Positions 22,233 through 32,636 of a stretch of 64,000 nucleotides of DNA are shown here, piece by piece. A model generated the notes under the pieces. It was not told where the DNA came from. It saw only the letters and a program-made list of their open reading frames with translations, and searched no databases. Made by a program: the position numbers and the translations under genes. Positions within the stretch are counted from its first letter, which is position 1; every line of letters starts with the position of its first letter. Source of the stretch: Sordariomycetes sp. S80-01Y (taxonomy: Eukaryota; Ascomycota; Sordariomycetes); NCBI GenBank assembly GCA_037042185.1, contig JAXQJY010000030.1, forward strand, positions 2,480,001 to 2,544,000, given 5' to 3'.

Positions 22233-23672
22233 CTACAGCCGGGACGACTTGATCGCCTTTGTCTTATCCTGGAAGTTCTTAACCATCTGCCTGATGGCGA
22301 GGTCAAGCAGCACATCCTCACTCCCTCCAGGTATCCTAGCACCAGGAACGTCGCGGTAGATCTCTGTTCTTTTGTCAGCACGCTTATTACTCACTTTGCA
22401 GAGCTGGGTAGTACTTACTCTCGGCAATCTCACCCTGTCCTGACCTCGTGAAGCCGTTGCCACCGAACAGCAGCACAGCGCACCTCGCACACTCGTCAAG
22501 GACAATACCGGCATTGGCCTTGCACAGAGCCGTCAAGCCACCGAGATCCTTGTCGGCCTTGGCCTTGGGGAGCTGGGTCATCTGGTAAACGAACGACTCA
22601 ACCCATGCTTGCTGAGCCTCCAGAATGGCGGCGCACTTGGCGAGGCGGTGACGGACGACGGGTTGTTCCATTAGAGTCTGGAAAACGTTAGCGATGGACT
22701 GAAAAAGCCCCATGTCCTCGCTAGACATACCTTTCCGAAAGCCTCACGCTTCATGCAGTACTCGAAAGCGGCGCTGAGGGCAACTCTGGCCTGACGGGTA
22801 GTGCCGATGCTGATGAACAAGCGCTCGTGGTTGAAGTTGTTCATGATGTACTTCATGCCCATGCCCTCCTGGCCGATCAAGTTCTCGCGCGGCACCTTGA
22901 CGTCGTCAAGCTCAATATAGGTCGTGCCCGCCGAGATCTGACCGGCCACCTTGATGCGCCTCTTCATGACGCCTTTGGTGCCGGTGCTCAGAGGAACAAC
23001 CAGCATCGAGATGCCCCTCGCGCCGCTGTTCTCTGCGCCGGTGCGAACAGCCATGGTCGCGCAATCGGCCCAGATGCCGTTGGTAATCCACTTCTTGGAG
23101 CCGTTGACGAGGTAGAACTTGCCGCACTTTGACAGCTCAGCGGTGGTGGTGATGTTGGCCACGTCGGACCCAGCCTCGGGTTCCGTGATGGCAATGCACG
23201 TGCGGATCTTGCCGGTAAGAAGATCAGGGATATACCTCTCCTGGAGCTGCTTGTCGCCGTAGTGCAGCAGCGGAGGCACGCCGAAGGCCATGCCTGTGGT
23301 TAGCGCACCAGCCGGACCGGCCAATCCAGCGCGGCTCATCTCATCTGCGTAAATCATGCCGTGCAGACTTGTCCACTCCTCGACCGGCACCTTTCCAGGC
23401 ATGTGCGTCACGCCGACCTTCTTCAACCACTCGACCGGCAAAGGGCATGGCAAAGAGGGCAGCAGGAAGCCGGCCTTGGCGAAGGTGCCGTAGACGTGAG
23501 AAGGGACATCTTCGGCCGTCTCCCATTCGAGCGCGTGTCGGCCGAGGTTTTCGTGGATGAATTCGCGACAGGCGGCCTGGACGCGTCGGTGGGAGTCGTC
23601 GTAGTACGGGGAGGGAGCGCCGCTGAGCCACGGCGGCTCGGAGAGTGGGATGATGGGAGCTGGGTCGGTCAT
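22233..23672 (-). CDS. Acyl-CoA dehydrogenase with C-terminal SRL (peroxisomal type)
   Basis: A 443-residue flavoprotein that introduces the 2,3-double bond into acyl-CoA. Exons on the minus strand: 23672-22731, 22677-22419, 22363-22233. Family marks: CIAITEPEAGSDVANI and KKWITNGIWADC for FAD binding, NNFNHERLFIS, EAFGKTLMEQPVVRHRLA, and the end IYRDVPGARIPGGSEDVLLD with the conserved Glu. The last residues are Ser-Arg-Leu, a type 1 peroxisomal signal, so it likely acts in peroxisomal beta-oxidation with hydrogen peroxide formed on reoxidation. There is no mitochondrial presequence; the N-terminus starts MTDPAPIIPLSEPPW. Exon 3 uses an AACAG acceptor that restores AEKIYRD. A TATATTTAT box lies at 23741-23750, about 70 bases upstream. 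Confidence 0.92.
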
Positions 23673-24618
23673 TCTGGCGGCGGTAATTGATATGGCTCGA
23701 CGAGTTTGGGGGTTGTCAAGTCCGAAGCTGGGTGGTGATGGATAAATATATCGATCTCATGTCACATGGGCTCGGCCAAGGAACCCTGTCCACCCGCTGC
23801 GACCGCGACATCGGCTCCAGCCGTGTTGCTGAGGGCAGATGAGGGGAATGCGGAGATCCCCAGCTTTGTCCAGCGTATGCCGAGGTTCAGATCCCAGTCT
23901 CTTCCCGCTAATTGGAAAAGCCCGACGTCAATTATAGAGGCTGAGATTCCTCCTCCGGCTACGCTGTGGATCTTCGATTGCCCGATTGAGGTACCAGCTC
24001 GTCCTGGTCGTCTACATAAGGCAGCATGTCGCCTATGATTGAGATGGCGGGCGTTGAGGTTGCCAGCGTCGCCCACAACCGATCCGAGGTTGGCATTCAA
24101 TGACCCCGACTTGTCGAACTACTGACGGTCTCACGGCCTGGAATTGATGGATTCATCTCCAAGCCAAGGCTTGAAGCGCGAGTTTGCGTCTGTCAAACCT
24201 GCGTTTCTAAGCACAGGAGATGGTAAAACAGGGCGTCTGCTTGTGAGACGTGGCCCAATTGCAAGCAATCCAGCTTTTTCAGAGTCAAACAAGCGTGTGC
24301 GTCTACTTTAACATGAGGTTTCAAGTGTCGTCTGCGAGGGAAGACACCAATTGATTCCAGTCTCGTTCCATGCCAGCATCCGCCGTCGCATTGTAGGTAA
24401 TTGAAACTGGCGGCCCTCCCAAGCCCTGTCTCCACGAGCACCTCTCACTACAGCTCAATGGCAGTCGGCTTTCAAATTTCTCCCTATGTGTGAGCCTTAC
24501 AGCTTGAGAAATTCGTCTCTTACGATTGATCGTGAGGTCTTTGTGATCTCTACCCCAAAACACCGAAGCCCGAACGCATTCGTAGGCGTACACAACATTT
24601 GGTGACGGCAGTGCGTCC
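23673..24618. other. Intergenic, no gene recognised
   Basis: Holds the acyl-CoA dehydrogenase promoter on the left and the 3' end of the CorA-like gene on the right. Frames at 23762-24441 are unsupported. Confidence 0.4.
23741..23750 (-). promoter_or_regulatory. TATA-like box of acyl-CoA dehydrogenase
   Basis: TATATTTATC on the minus strand, 69 bases before the start codon. Confidence 0.4.
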
Positions 24619-26697
24619 TCACACCATTTCTTCCCTTGCCTTCTCCTCGACTTTGCGAAGCCGTCTCGCCGTAAAGAACTGGAACACGAATACAGTGAGG
24701 GCCGTACCCAGCAGTGTAGCACCTGTCCAGATCAAAACGTACTGCAGCGTGGATAAGCGCTTGTCTCCTCTGTACTCGAAGAACCCTATTGAGAAGAAGG
24801 ACTTGGGACTCGTCAGCTTGATTGAGAAACGCAGATCAAGACACCTACGGAAGTGAACATGCCCGGAAGGAAAACCATGCCGAGGATAGCTATGGGCTTC
24901 ATGATCTCGGCGTCACGCTGCGCTGCCTTCGCCAACTGCAAGCTGTTCTCCGCCGTTTGCTGGTTCATCATCGCATCTCGCCGACCAATGTTATTAGTTT
25001 CCTAGAAGTCAAGTCAGTTAAAGCCTTCTTCATTGTTCGGGAATAGTTGACTTACAAGCTGGTTGGCAAGAGTCATCCCCTCCATGGCGCGTGTGCACTC
25101 CCGAGCCGCCTCGTCGTTTTCGCACAGTAGCTCTCGCAGGCGACTCTTGATGCGCTCCCCTGAAGTCTTCAAAGAGGCGAGCTTAGCAACGTGAGAGTCA
25201 GAAGCAACATCATGCAAGCCGTAGCGTAAACTCTCCAGCTCCTCCACATGGTCAATCATCTTTAGCAGCTGGGCCCGCCAGCTGTCGAGTCCGTTCCGGA
25301 GACTGCTGAGGCGCAACCAGACAATGACAGTAGGAACATCCTTTATATCGGTCTTTTTCCTCGGAATCAGTGTCTTCGTGTTGCTGGATCCTATCAATGT
25401 TTTCTCTGACGCCGCCGAAGCGGCTGACTTGTGGGAAACGGAAGTCTGGGTCCTGGAAGGACAGCCAACTGTCGTGTCGCTCCGTTTTTGCAAGCTCGGC
25501 GCCACATTTGAGGTCTTCAAAGGACCAAGGCCTTCTGGACTTGATAGTGAGTGCAGTCGCCTCACAAGTTCGTCGACATTCGCTCTGCTCAGCGGGATGA
25601 GCCTCTCCCTCTCCAGCTCGGCAAATAACGTCGGAAGCATCATGGGATGCAGCACATCCCCATCGTAGTTTTCAAGACGTCCGGATACCATGTCTGCATC
25701 TGACATGCACCAGCCATAGATGTCCTTCTCAGTCATGTCGCAGCCAAACCACACGGCATTTGTGATGAGGGTGTCCGGGAAGAACGTCACGGACAAAGCC
25801 ATGTCATTACTCCAAGTGTCGGGCGTCCTGCAGTTGTAGACTCCAGAGCCGTTAGTGTCTACTTTAAACAAATCTTTCGATCATTGAGTTGAGTGGATTT
25901 ACGATTCAAAGGAAAGCTTGATCTTGGAGTCAGCGGAACACCACACAAACATACCGAAAGACGTCCTCTGATGACCCCCATCGCCCCAAACGTACGGCAA
26001 GCAACCAAAGTGACAACTCTTGTTGCGCTCGATGGCTCGGACAATCGACCTGTGAACGCTCCAGGTCTCGGCAATCAAATCAAATGTCTGCTCAGTGAAC
26101 GGTAACTCCGATAGCTCAATAGTTTTTCCGGCTAGGATTAAATTGATTGCAGACTTTCCAGTTTCAAAAGAGTCGTTTGGAGGGTTCTGCGTGTTCGATT
26201 AGTCCTGTTTGATTCCGATGAAGAGACAAGGAGTCATCGTACCTTTGCGAGCCATTTGTCCCATTGTGATTCATCACACAGTGGTGTTTTCTGGAAGTTC
26301 TGAGATGAACTGTCTCCATGTTTGGAGCCGACCTTTGCGGGTGTTGTGACATGTTTTGAGAGTGACAAAGCGAGTGATTGCGCCGGCTCAAATGTAAGTA
26401 TGTCTCTGTCATCATCATTGAATTTCGCATCGCGCCGTATCCAAGACATGTCCAGAAATTATTACAGAGGTTGCATTGCAGGAGTAGCTCACGCTGGTCA
26501 AAGAGCCCAGGACTCGAAGTATTCTCATAATCGTGTGTAAACGATGTACCCTCCATCATGAATTGAAGCCTCGCTTGCGAGCAGGCTGTGTCTGCCTCGC
26601 GATAGGCCTGCAGCTCATTCGGTGCCACTGCATTGAAACTGCAGCTCCGTAAGCAGCCGCCCGAGGCTTTGCGCTCGTGGTTCGCGTGATGCAGCAT
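24619..26697 (-). CDS. CorA-like membrane protein of filamentous fungi
   Basis: Best model on the minus strand: 26697-26493, 26403-26243, 26186-25955, 25873-25056, 25001-24849, 24801-24619, 583 residues. The body is a mostly soluble domain (FDLIAETWSVHRSIVRAIER, VWFGCDMTEKDIYGWCMSD), a Ser/Thr-rich loop, then long helices (WRAQLLKMIDHVEELESLRYG to ERIKSRLRELLCENDEAARE). The end is the signature of fungal CorA-like proteins: NNIGRRDAMMNQQTAENSL, IMKPIAILGMVFLPGMFTS and a final helix LQYVLIWTGATLLGTALTVF. The Gly-Met-Asn of true magnesium channels is absent; FFSIGFFEY stands in the loop. So transport is doubtful and a signalling or stress role is possible. Exon 1 and its intron are the weakest part; a start at 26449 is the alternative. 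Confidence 0.78.
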
Positions 26698-28631
26698 CAA
26701 GCGCTTTCACTCTTAATTTGCTTCATTTCTGCAGCCTGCCGTCAAGTGCAGGTATGGGCGTCATCGCGTGATGCTGTACAGATGAGCGTATGAGTCTATC
26801 GGTGAATAGGCTGAGACAAAGCAATGATAGCTACCGATTTCTAAGTCCAGTACGCCACCGGAGCAGGGCTAACGCCCAGGAGCAAGCACATTCACAGCGG
26901 TCGTGGCCTTATAAGCAGACCGGACGATCCTGTGCGGACGCTGTGTGCCCCATGGCGTACTACCAGCTCACCTTTGACTGCCTCATCCTCCAAGAATAGA
27001 CCTATTTTCATACTTGTGTTATCCACGGGCTGAAGATTTGCCTCGAGGCCAGAGTTCGCCACATTTTGCCTTCACAGCCCGGTTAATTGCCCGCCCTGCC
27101 ACAATTGCGGCTATGGAGACTGCCGTGTACACAGCGAAAATAGGGAGTCGCTATGGCTCAGAGGCGAAACTTCAGAAGAAGTTAGCCGAGAAGCTGGGAA
27201 ATAACGGATTTGCTGTAGTGGCGGTTAGCCGGCCTTTCGTCCCAAGTCGAAAAGGAGCTAACATGACAACGCTAGCACATAGACAATGAATGGCATGTGG
27301 AAACATACAGAAGCACACCGCTGACCGAGGTCTGTTAACTATCGAACTCAAAGTAGTTTGGGTTGCTATCCCTAGAGAGGCTAACATTCCCTGTAGGAAG
27401 AGTTGGATGAGATTAAGGCCTTTCTCAAAAGACGCAGCAATCCCGCTTGCAGGTAGAAGAGGAGGTTCGTGGGAGAGGCTATGAGACTTGCGAAGATTGA
27501 ATCTCGATGCTTTGTTTACTCGCTTGCTTTCTCTAGAAATGGCTGCAACTTCTGAGTCCTTGAATCCTGATTGATGCGTCTCAGGCCTAGATCTGTAGTC
27601 GACGTATGTCGGCGATTTAACTGATAAGTTATCCTCGAAGGAACCTGATTACGACGGTGCGCAGTTCAACTGAAAGAAAACGTATCTACTCCGGCCCGGC
27701 TGACTCCCTTACGCCTTAAGGCCGCCCTCTACAGCTATCAATATCGGCATCTGTGATCTCCTCAATACTAGAGACTCTAAATTCATTACGTCGCATCTGA
27801 ACCGTTAGCTAAATCTCCAGAGTTCATTGAAAGGTATGGCTAACCTCCAGAGAGTAGCCGGAATTGCATTTGCGGTCAAGCATGGCTTCTAGTTTCCGCG
27901 CGTTGATATGTCGCCCCGTAAAGGTCTTGACATTTTGACGAGGCCTTGAATGATAAAATGGGCGTAGGATCCATGACGCAGTGGTGAACGGGTTTGGAAC
28001 GCTGTAGTAGGGCGACATAGCTTTGCGATTTCGGCCAGCGAACAAAGCGAGCGGATGGGTATCTGATGATGGAGCGTAGCGTCCAAAAGCAGAACCGCGA
28101 ACCGCGAGCCAAGCGGGACGCAGCTACATATACATGGCCATGACTGTCGGACTTCAGGGCGGCAATACGGGTGGCGTGCGATGTTGCATCACAAGACAAC
28201 GCACCGTCGAGTCAGACACACATCCTGCACTTTGGCCCGTCGTCTGACATGTGTGGCAGCTCGTTTTGGAAGCTGAGCCCCTTTAATCGGATGCCTCGCA
28301 AGTTCAGCCTCAAATGCAGGCTCTGAAGAGCTTGATTGGCTTGCGTGTGTTCTCTGCACGTAACCACAAACATGCGAACCACCGAGGCAACCGCTTTGTC
28401 GGACAAGGCTCGGCCGGGCACGGGCTGTGCTTGCTGTCTCTGCACATTTGATGAACACCCAAAAAGCACAGCCTGCAGAGTTGCAGAGAGCTTGTGCGCA
28501 TCAAATATGGGTGGGTAAAGCGTCACTGATGGTTGGTCAGTATCAGTGGCGAAGCAATCGTTCGGCTGCAACGAACGATAAGTGTAACGACGAGGCTGGC
28601 AAGCTGAATCACCGTATGAAATTCGCCTTAT
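26698..28631. other. Intergenic, no gene recognised
   Basis: A 1.9-kb stretch. The frame at 27113-27289 (METAVYTAKIGSRYGSEAKL...) is the most protein-like but is short, lacks splice partners and matches nothing I know. The 28212-28706 minus frame also has no domain. Confidence 0.35.
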
Positions 28632-31129
28632 ATGGAGGGCAAATCCATTGTCAGACCCAAAAGCGTTTTCCATTCGTTCGGACTCCACGTTGTCACTACA
28701 GTGCAAATATTGACCCGAGGATCACTGCAGCCCGAAGGCAGCCATGGCTATGAACCTGGACGAAATTGTATTCAAGTCCCGTGTATAGACGGAGATATAG
28801 AGGCTAATAACTTCCAGGATCAGCTAGTTTCCAAGGTTGACCAAAGGAACCGTTTAGTGCCTGGCCCTGAAACGGCTCTGCCTCCCAGTCTCCCTCGACA
28901 CTCGTCGTCTCGGTCGACAGGAAGAACCGAGCCCATAATCTATGACTATGGGAACGATGCGCGACAGAGCTCTATGGAGCTCGAAGAAGGCACTGAGATG
29001 CAACGAAGCATTTCCCAAGAGGTCGGCAACAGCGGCGCGGCCTTTTCTCACGCCGGAAGCCCCCCAGCAGTGACCGAACAGGCACTAGACTTGGCCTTGG
29101 GAGAAGAGGACGTGTATCAAAGCCTCATTGAGGCGCTGCAGCCAGACAAGACGGATAAGCTCAAACGATTCCTTCCCAGGGGCAGTCTCTTGGAGATCTG
29201 TACTTACGAAAATGTGGAGAGAGTTCTGCAAGAAAATGCAGCGTTTCAAGGCGATCAGTTGGGCGCTTTGCACTGCGCACAGTATGTTTGCGGAAGCCCC
29301 AGCCGACTGCGAAGTGATGCAAGATCGACTGCACGAGAAATCTTCGCAACATTGGTGCTCATAAAACGTATCAGCATTATCAGGGACTTCATGGAGAAGG
29401 ACGTTGTGGATGACCACCTCCCACTCTGGTACGACGAGAATCGAAGAACGTTGTCGCCTCGCCAGACTTCCGACAAATACGAATTGGAATTCTTTAAAGG
29501 TGAAACCCCTGATACGATTCAGGAATTCTATACCAAGCAGTGGTGGGTCCACGTCCCTTTCATCAGCAGAGGAAGAACTGCTCGGGAGTATGAGTTGGCC
29601 GAAGAGACGATATTGCCTTGGTCTGAGTACCAGGATCCAGTTAGCGGTGCATATGGCAGTGTGCATCGTGTGAAAATACATTCAGATCATCACAACTTTG
29701 TGAGTCAGACTCAAAGGTCCCATGCCGAGGGAAAACGTCAATGTTAACATTCTAAAAGGGCGCGCGTTCCGCGAGAAGCACACGCAAGTTCGCGCTAAAG
29801 ATCCTCACGGGCGCTCCGGAGGATGCTAAGCAGATATTCGAAGCCGAACTGAAGGCCTTCAGGAAGAACAAGAACTGGAAGCACGTCGTCGAGCTGTATG
29901 CGACCTTTCAGCGCGGGAACCAGTTCATGTTCTTGTTCCCGTGGGCTGCAGGGGGCAGCCTCGGCGAGCTGATGACCAAGGGGGCACATCCGCCTACGCT
30001 GCGGTCGGGTACCTCAGATGAAGGGAGGATTGAGTTTACCCGTTGGATTCATCAGCAGTGCGGCGGTCTCATCGAGGCGCTGCTCAACATACACGAGTAC
30101 CTGGATGAGCGAACTCCCGACAATTTCGAGGCTGCAGACGACGAGGACGTCTACGGCGTACACTACGATATTAAGCCGGGCAACATCCTGCACTTCACTG
30201 ACGGGAACTCGGCCCACGGCTATGGGACCTTGAAACTCGCAGACTTCGGACTTCTCAAGTACCACAGTCGCAGCAACCGTACGCGACAGGTAAGCTACAC
30301 GTACCCGCCCGACCAGTCGTACAAGTGCCCAGAGCACGACTTCAGCGGCGTGCTGTCCAGGAAGGTCGACATCTGGGCTCTTGGGTGCGTCTTCCTGGAG
30401 CTTCTCACCTGGGCCATCAGGGGCACAGGCAGCACAGAAACTTTCTGCGCCAAGCGCTCCAGCGAGATAGCCAGGATCAATTCGAGAGGGCGGAAGATAG
30501 CAAGACGTGACGACAGCTTCTTTGCGCGCCAACGCAGACCCACAACGCAGCTGATTTCCTACAGCATCTGGGGCAAAGCAAGCAACGTGACTTCGTTCGA
30601 GGAGCCGGTATTGAAGCGAAGCGTTGTCGAGGTACGGATCATCCTTGCTCTGTATAGGACGGGCCGCTGACAGCTATAGTGGATCTCTGACCTCGAGGAC
30701 ATTGCTGACTGCGAAAGCCCGAGGACGTTCCTGCAGGAGTTCCTTAGGAAGATACAGACCTGCATGTTGCATGTTGATAGAGAAGAGCGCATCGACTGCA
30801 ATCGCATGCACGCCTTCTTCCAACAGTGCAAGGAGAGCGGCGAAGCCAACCGTGAGTACTGGATGTTTCCCGAAGGCGTGTCTCCCCGGGTCGAAGAGTG
30901 GAAGCGCCATTCCATCAAGCAGAAATCTGCAGACGCTCCCAGGCTCCCTGCGATCTCAGAAAGCAGGTCAAGGTTATTTACATGGCAAGTTATCGTACGG
31001 GATAGGCTGTGGAAGGTCGCTGTGCTCACGGGTTTCTTGGTCACCCTGTACGCAGTGTTTCCCCAGACGATGACACACAGTGACGCCTGGCTCTATGGCT
31101 CGTTGAAGCAAAAGTATGAGGCAATGTAG
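28632..31129 (+). CDS. Serine/threonine protein kinase with C-terminal membrane segment
   Basis: Exons: 28632-29699, 29759-30631, 30680-31129, 796 residues from the first ATG; a start at 28974 (MELEEGTEM) is equally possible. The kinase fold shows a glycine loop SGAYGSVHR, the lysine in KFALKIL, the catalytic loop VHYDIKPGNIL, DFG in KLADFGLLKY, CPEHD for the APE position and DIWALGCVFLELLTW. The usual His-Arg-Asp reads His-Tyr-Asp, so it is a non-RD kinase; Asp, Lys and Asn needed for catalysis are kept. The N-terminal 300 residues (ALQPDKTDKLKRFLPRG) resemble a module found ahead of kinases in fungal expansions. Near the C-terminus LWKVAVLTGFLVTLYAVF is a membrane helix. Substrate and pathway are unknown. 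Confidence 0.85.
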
Positions 31130-31603
31130 ACGGGACATTACTTCAAGGCTGAGAGCCTGCACCACTGTTAAAAAGCTGTTGTAGCCTGGGCTCGTCGTCG
31201 TCGAGAACCTCTGAGCCTCAAGATCGCCACGAACCAGCATCCACCAAAGGACTGGCACACCGCTACTACTAGGTTTTTACTAGCTCGTGGGAGTCAACAC
31301 CTTCTATAACTGATCGCCCATGAGAGGTAGTGAATATATCTGGTAACGTGAAGCCCTGAATGGCCACGGGCGACTCTCACCCGCAGTCTCGGGCGACAGT
31401 CCTCCGGATCGTCTGTCCCCTCGCAGCGGGATGATCTCATGCGGGGCAGTCCGTCCCTGATCGTCGACCCCTTTACACGCGCTCTGCCCCTCCAAGAAAC
31501 AACATTTCAACCTCTCAACACTGATCTGGACATCGTGACTTCTTCAAACTTCACACACTGAGTTCACTCTGCTCGCCTCAAGCGCCGCTAGCGAACCGCC
31601 ATC
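31130..31603. other. Intergenic, SDR promoter region
   Basis: No gene seen. The pyrimidine-rich stretch before 31604 fits a fungal leader. Confidence 0.45.
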
Positions 31604-32494
31604 ATGTCTGACCGCGACAACCTCACCAAGCGGTCCATCCCCCACATGGAGCTTTCACATCCCTCGACTCACCCCTCATTACCCCAGTCCGCCTACTCGG
31701 CACCCTTCGACTCAGCAGCCGGTCGATTTGCCCTCACCGGGACAGCTGTCGTAACGGGTGGAACTGGCACCATTGCCTTGGCTGTCAGTCGGGCGCTGCT
31801 GCAACACGGCCTCCAAAACTTGATGCTGTTCGACCTGTCCACCTCGTCCGACGTGGGACAAAAGGCAATCAACGGGCTGCGAGAAGAGTTCCCCAACCAG
31901 AAGATCGAAGGCACAGATGTAGATGTCACAAACGAGGAGCAAGTCAACGCCGCCGTCGAGTCCACAGCGTCAAAGTTCGGCAGCGTGGACGCCATGATCT
32001 GCTTCGCCGGCATCGTCGGCTGCCACCACGCCCTCGAGACACCCATCGCCACCTTCCGCAAGATCCTCGACGTCAACACGACGGGGAGCTTCATCTGCGC
32101 GCAGGCGGCGGCCAAGCAGATGGCCAAGCAGAAGACGGGCGGGAGGGTCGTCTTCACGGCCTCCATCTCGGCGCACAGGGTCAACTACCCGCAGCCGCAG
32201 GCGGCCTACAACGCCAGCAAGGCCGCGCTGGTGAACCTGAAGATGAGCCTCGCGGCGGAGTGGGCGCGTTACGGTATCACGGTCAACAGCGTCAGCCCTG
32301 GGTACATGGACACGGTGTTGAACGAGGGTGAGGGCTTGACAGAGGCCAGGGATAGCTGGTGCGGCAGGAATCCGATGGGCAGGATGGGCTTCCCTGAGGA
32401 GGTGGCAGGTACGGTTGTCATGCTGTGCAGCAGGTCTGGGAAGTACATCAACGGCGCGGATATTGTTGTCGATGGCGGTGGAATCGTCTTCTAA
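31604..32494 (+). CDS. Short-chain dehydrogenase/reductase (polyol/ketose reductase-like)
   Basis: An intronless 296-residue NAD(P)-dependent oxidoreductase. The Rossmann motif is VVTGGTGTIALAVSRAL (TGxxxGI/L form), followed by DVDVTN, CFAGIVG (the NAG position), the catalytic Ser in FTASISAH and YNASKAAL with Tyr and Lys. The C-terminus GKYINGADIVVDGGGIVF is typical. A 45-residue leader rich in Ser and Pro precedes the fold. The sequence style resembles fungal D-arabinitol 2-dehydrogenase and L-xylulose reductase relatives, but the substrate cannot be fixed. It is convergent with an intronless P450 with 142 bases between the stops. Confidence 0.9.
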   Translation: MSDRDNLTKRSIPHMELSHPSTHPSLPQSAYSAPFDSAAGRFALTGTAVVTGGTGTIALAVSRALLQHGLQNLMLFDLSTSSDVGQKAINGLREEFPNQKIEGTDVDVTNEEQVNAAVESTASKFGSVDAMICFAGIVGCHHALETPIATFRKILDVNTTGSFICAQAAAKQMAKQKTGGRVVFTASISAHRVNYPQPQAAYNASKAALVNLKMSLAAEWARYGITVNSVSPGYMDTVLNEGEGLTEARDSWCGRNPMGRMGFPEEVAGTVVMLCSRSGKYINGADIVVDGGGIVF

Positions 32495-32636
32495 GCAACG
32501 ACGGAACAGCAAGCGAATGATGGATAGAACAATAGACCATATAAAATTCGATTGTATCCTCTATAGGTTTCCCTTACGCTTAACGCCGTGCTCGCCACCC
32601 TAAATTGCTACAAAGGCCTCGTGTTAGAAGACCGCT

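Noticed and set aside
27113-27289. Short frame METAVYTAKIGSRYGSEAKL...
   Set aside because: Protein-like but too short and without neighbours in frame; no known match.
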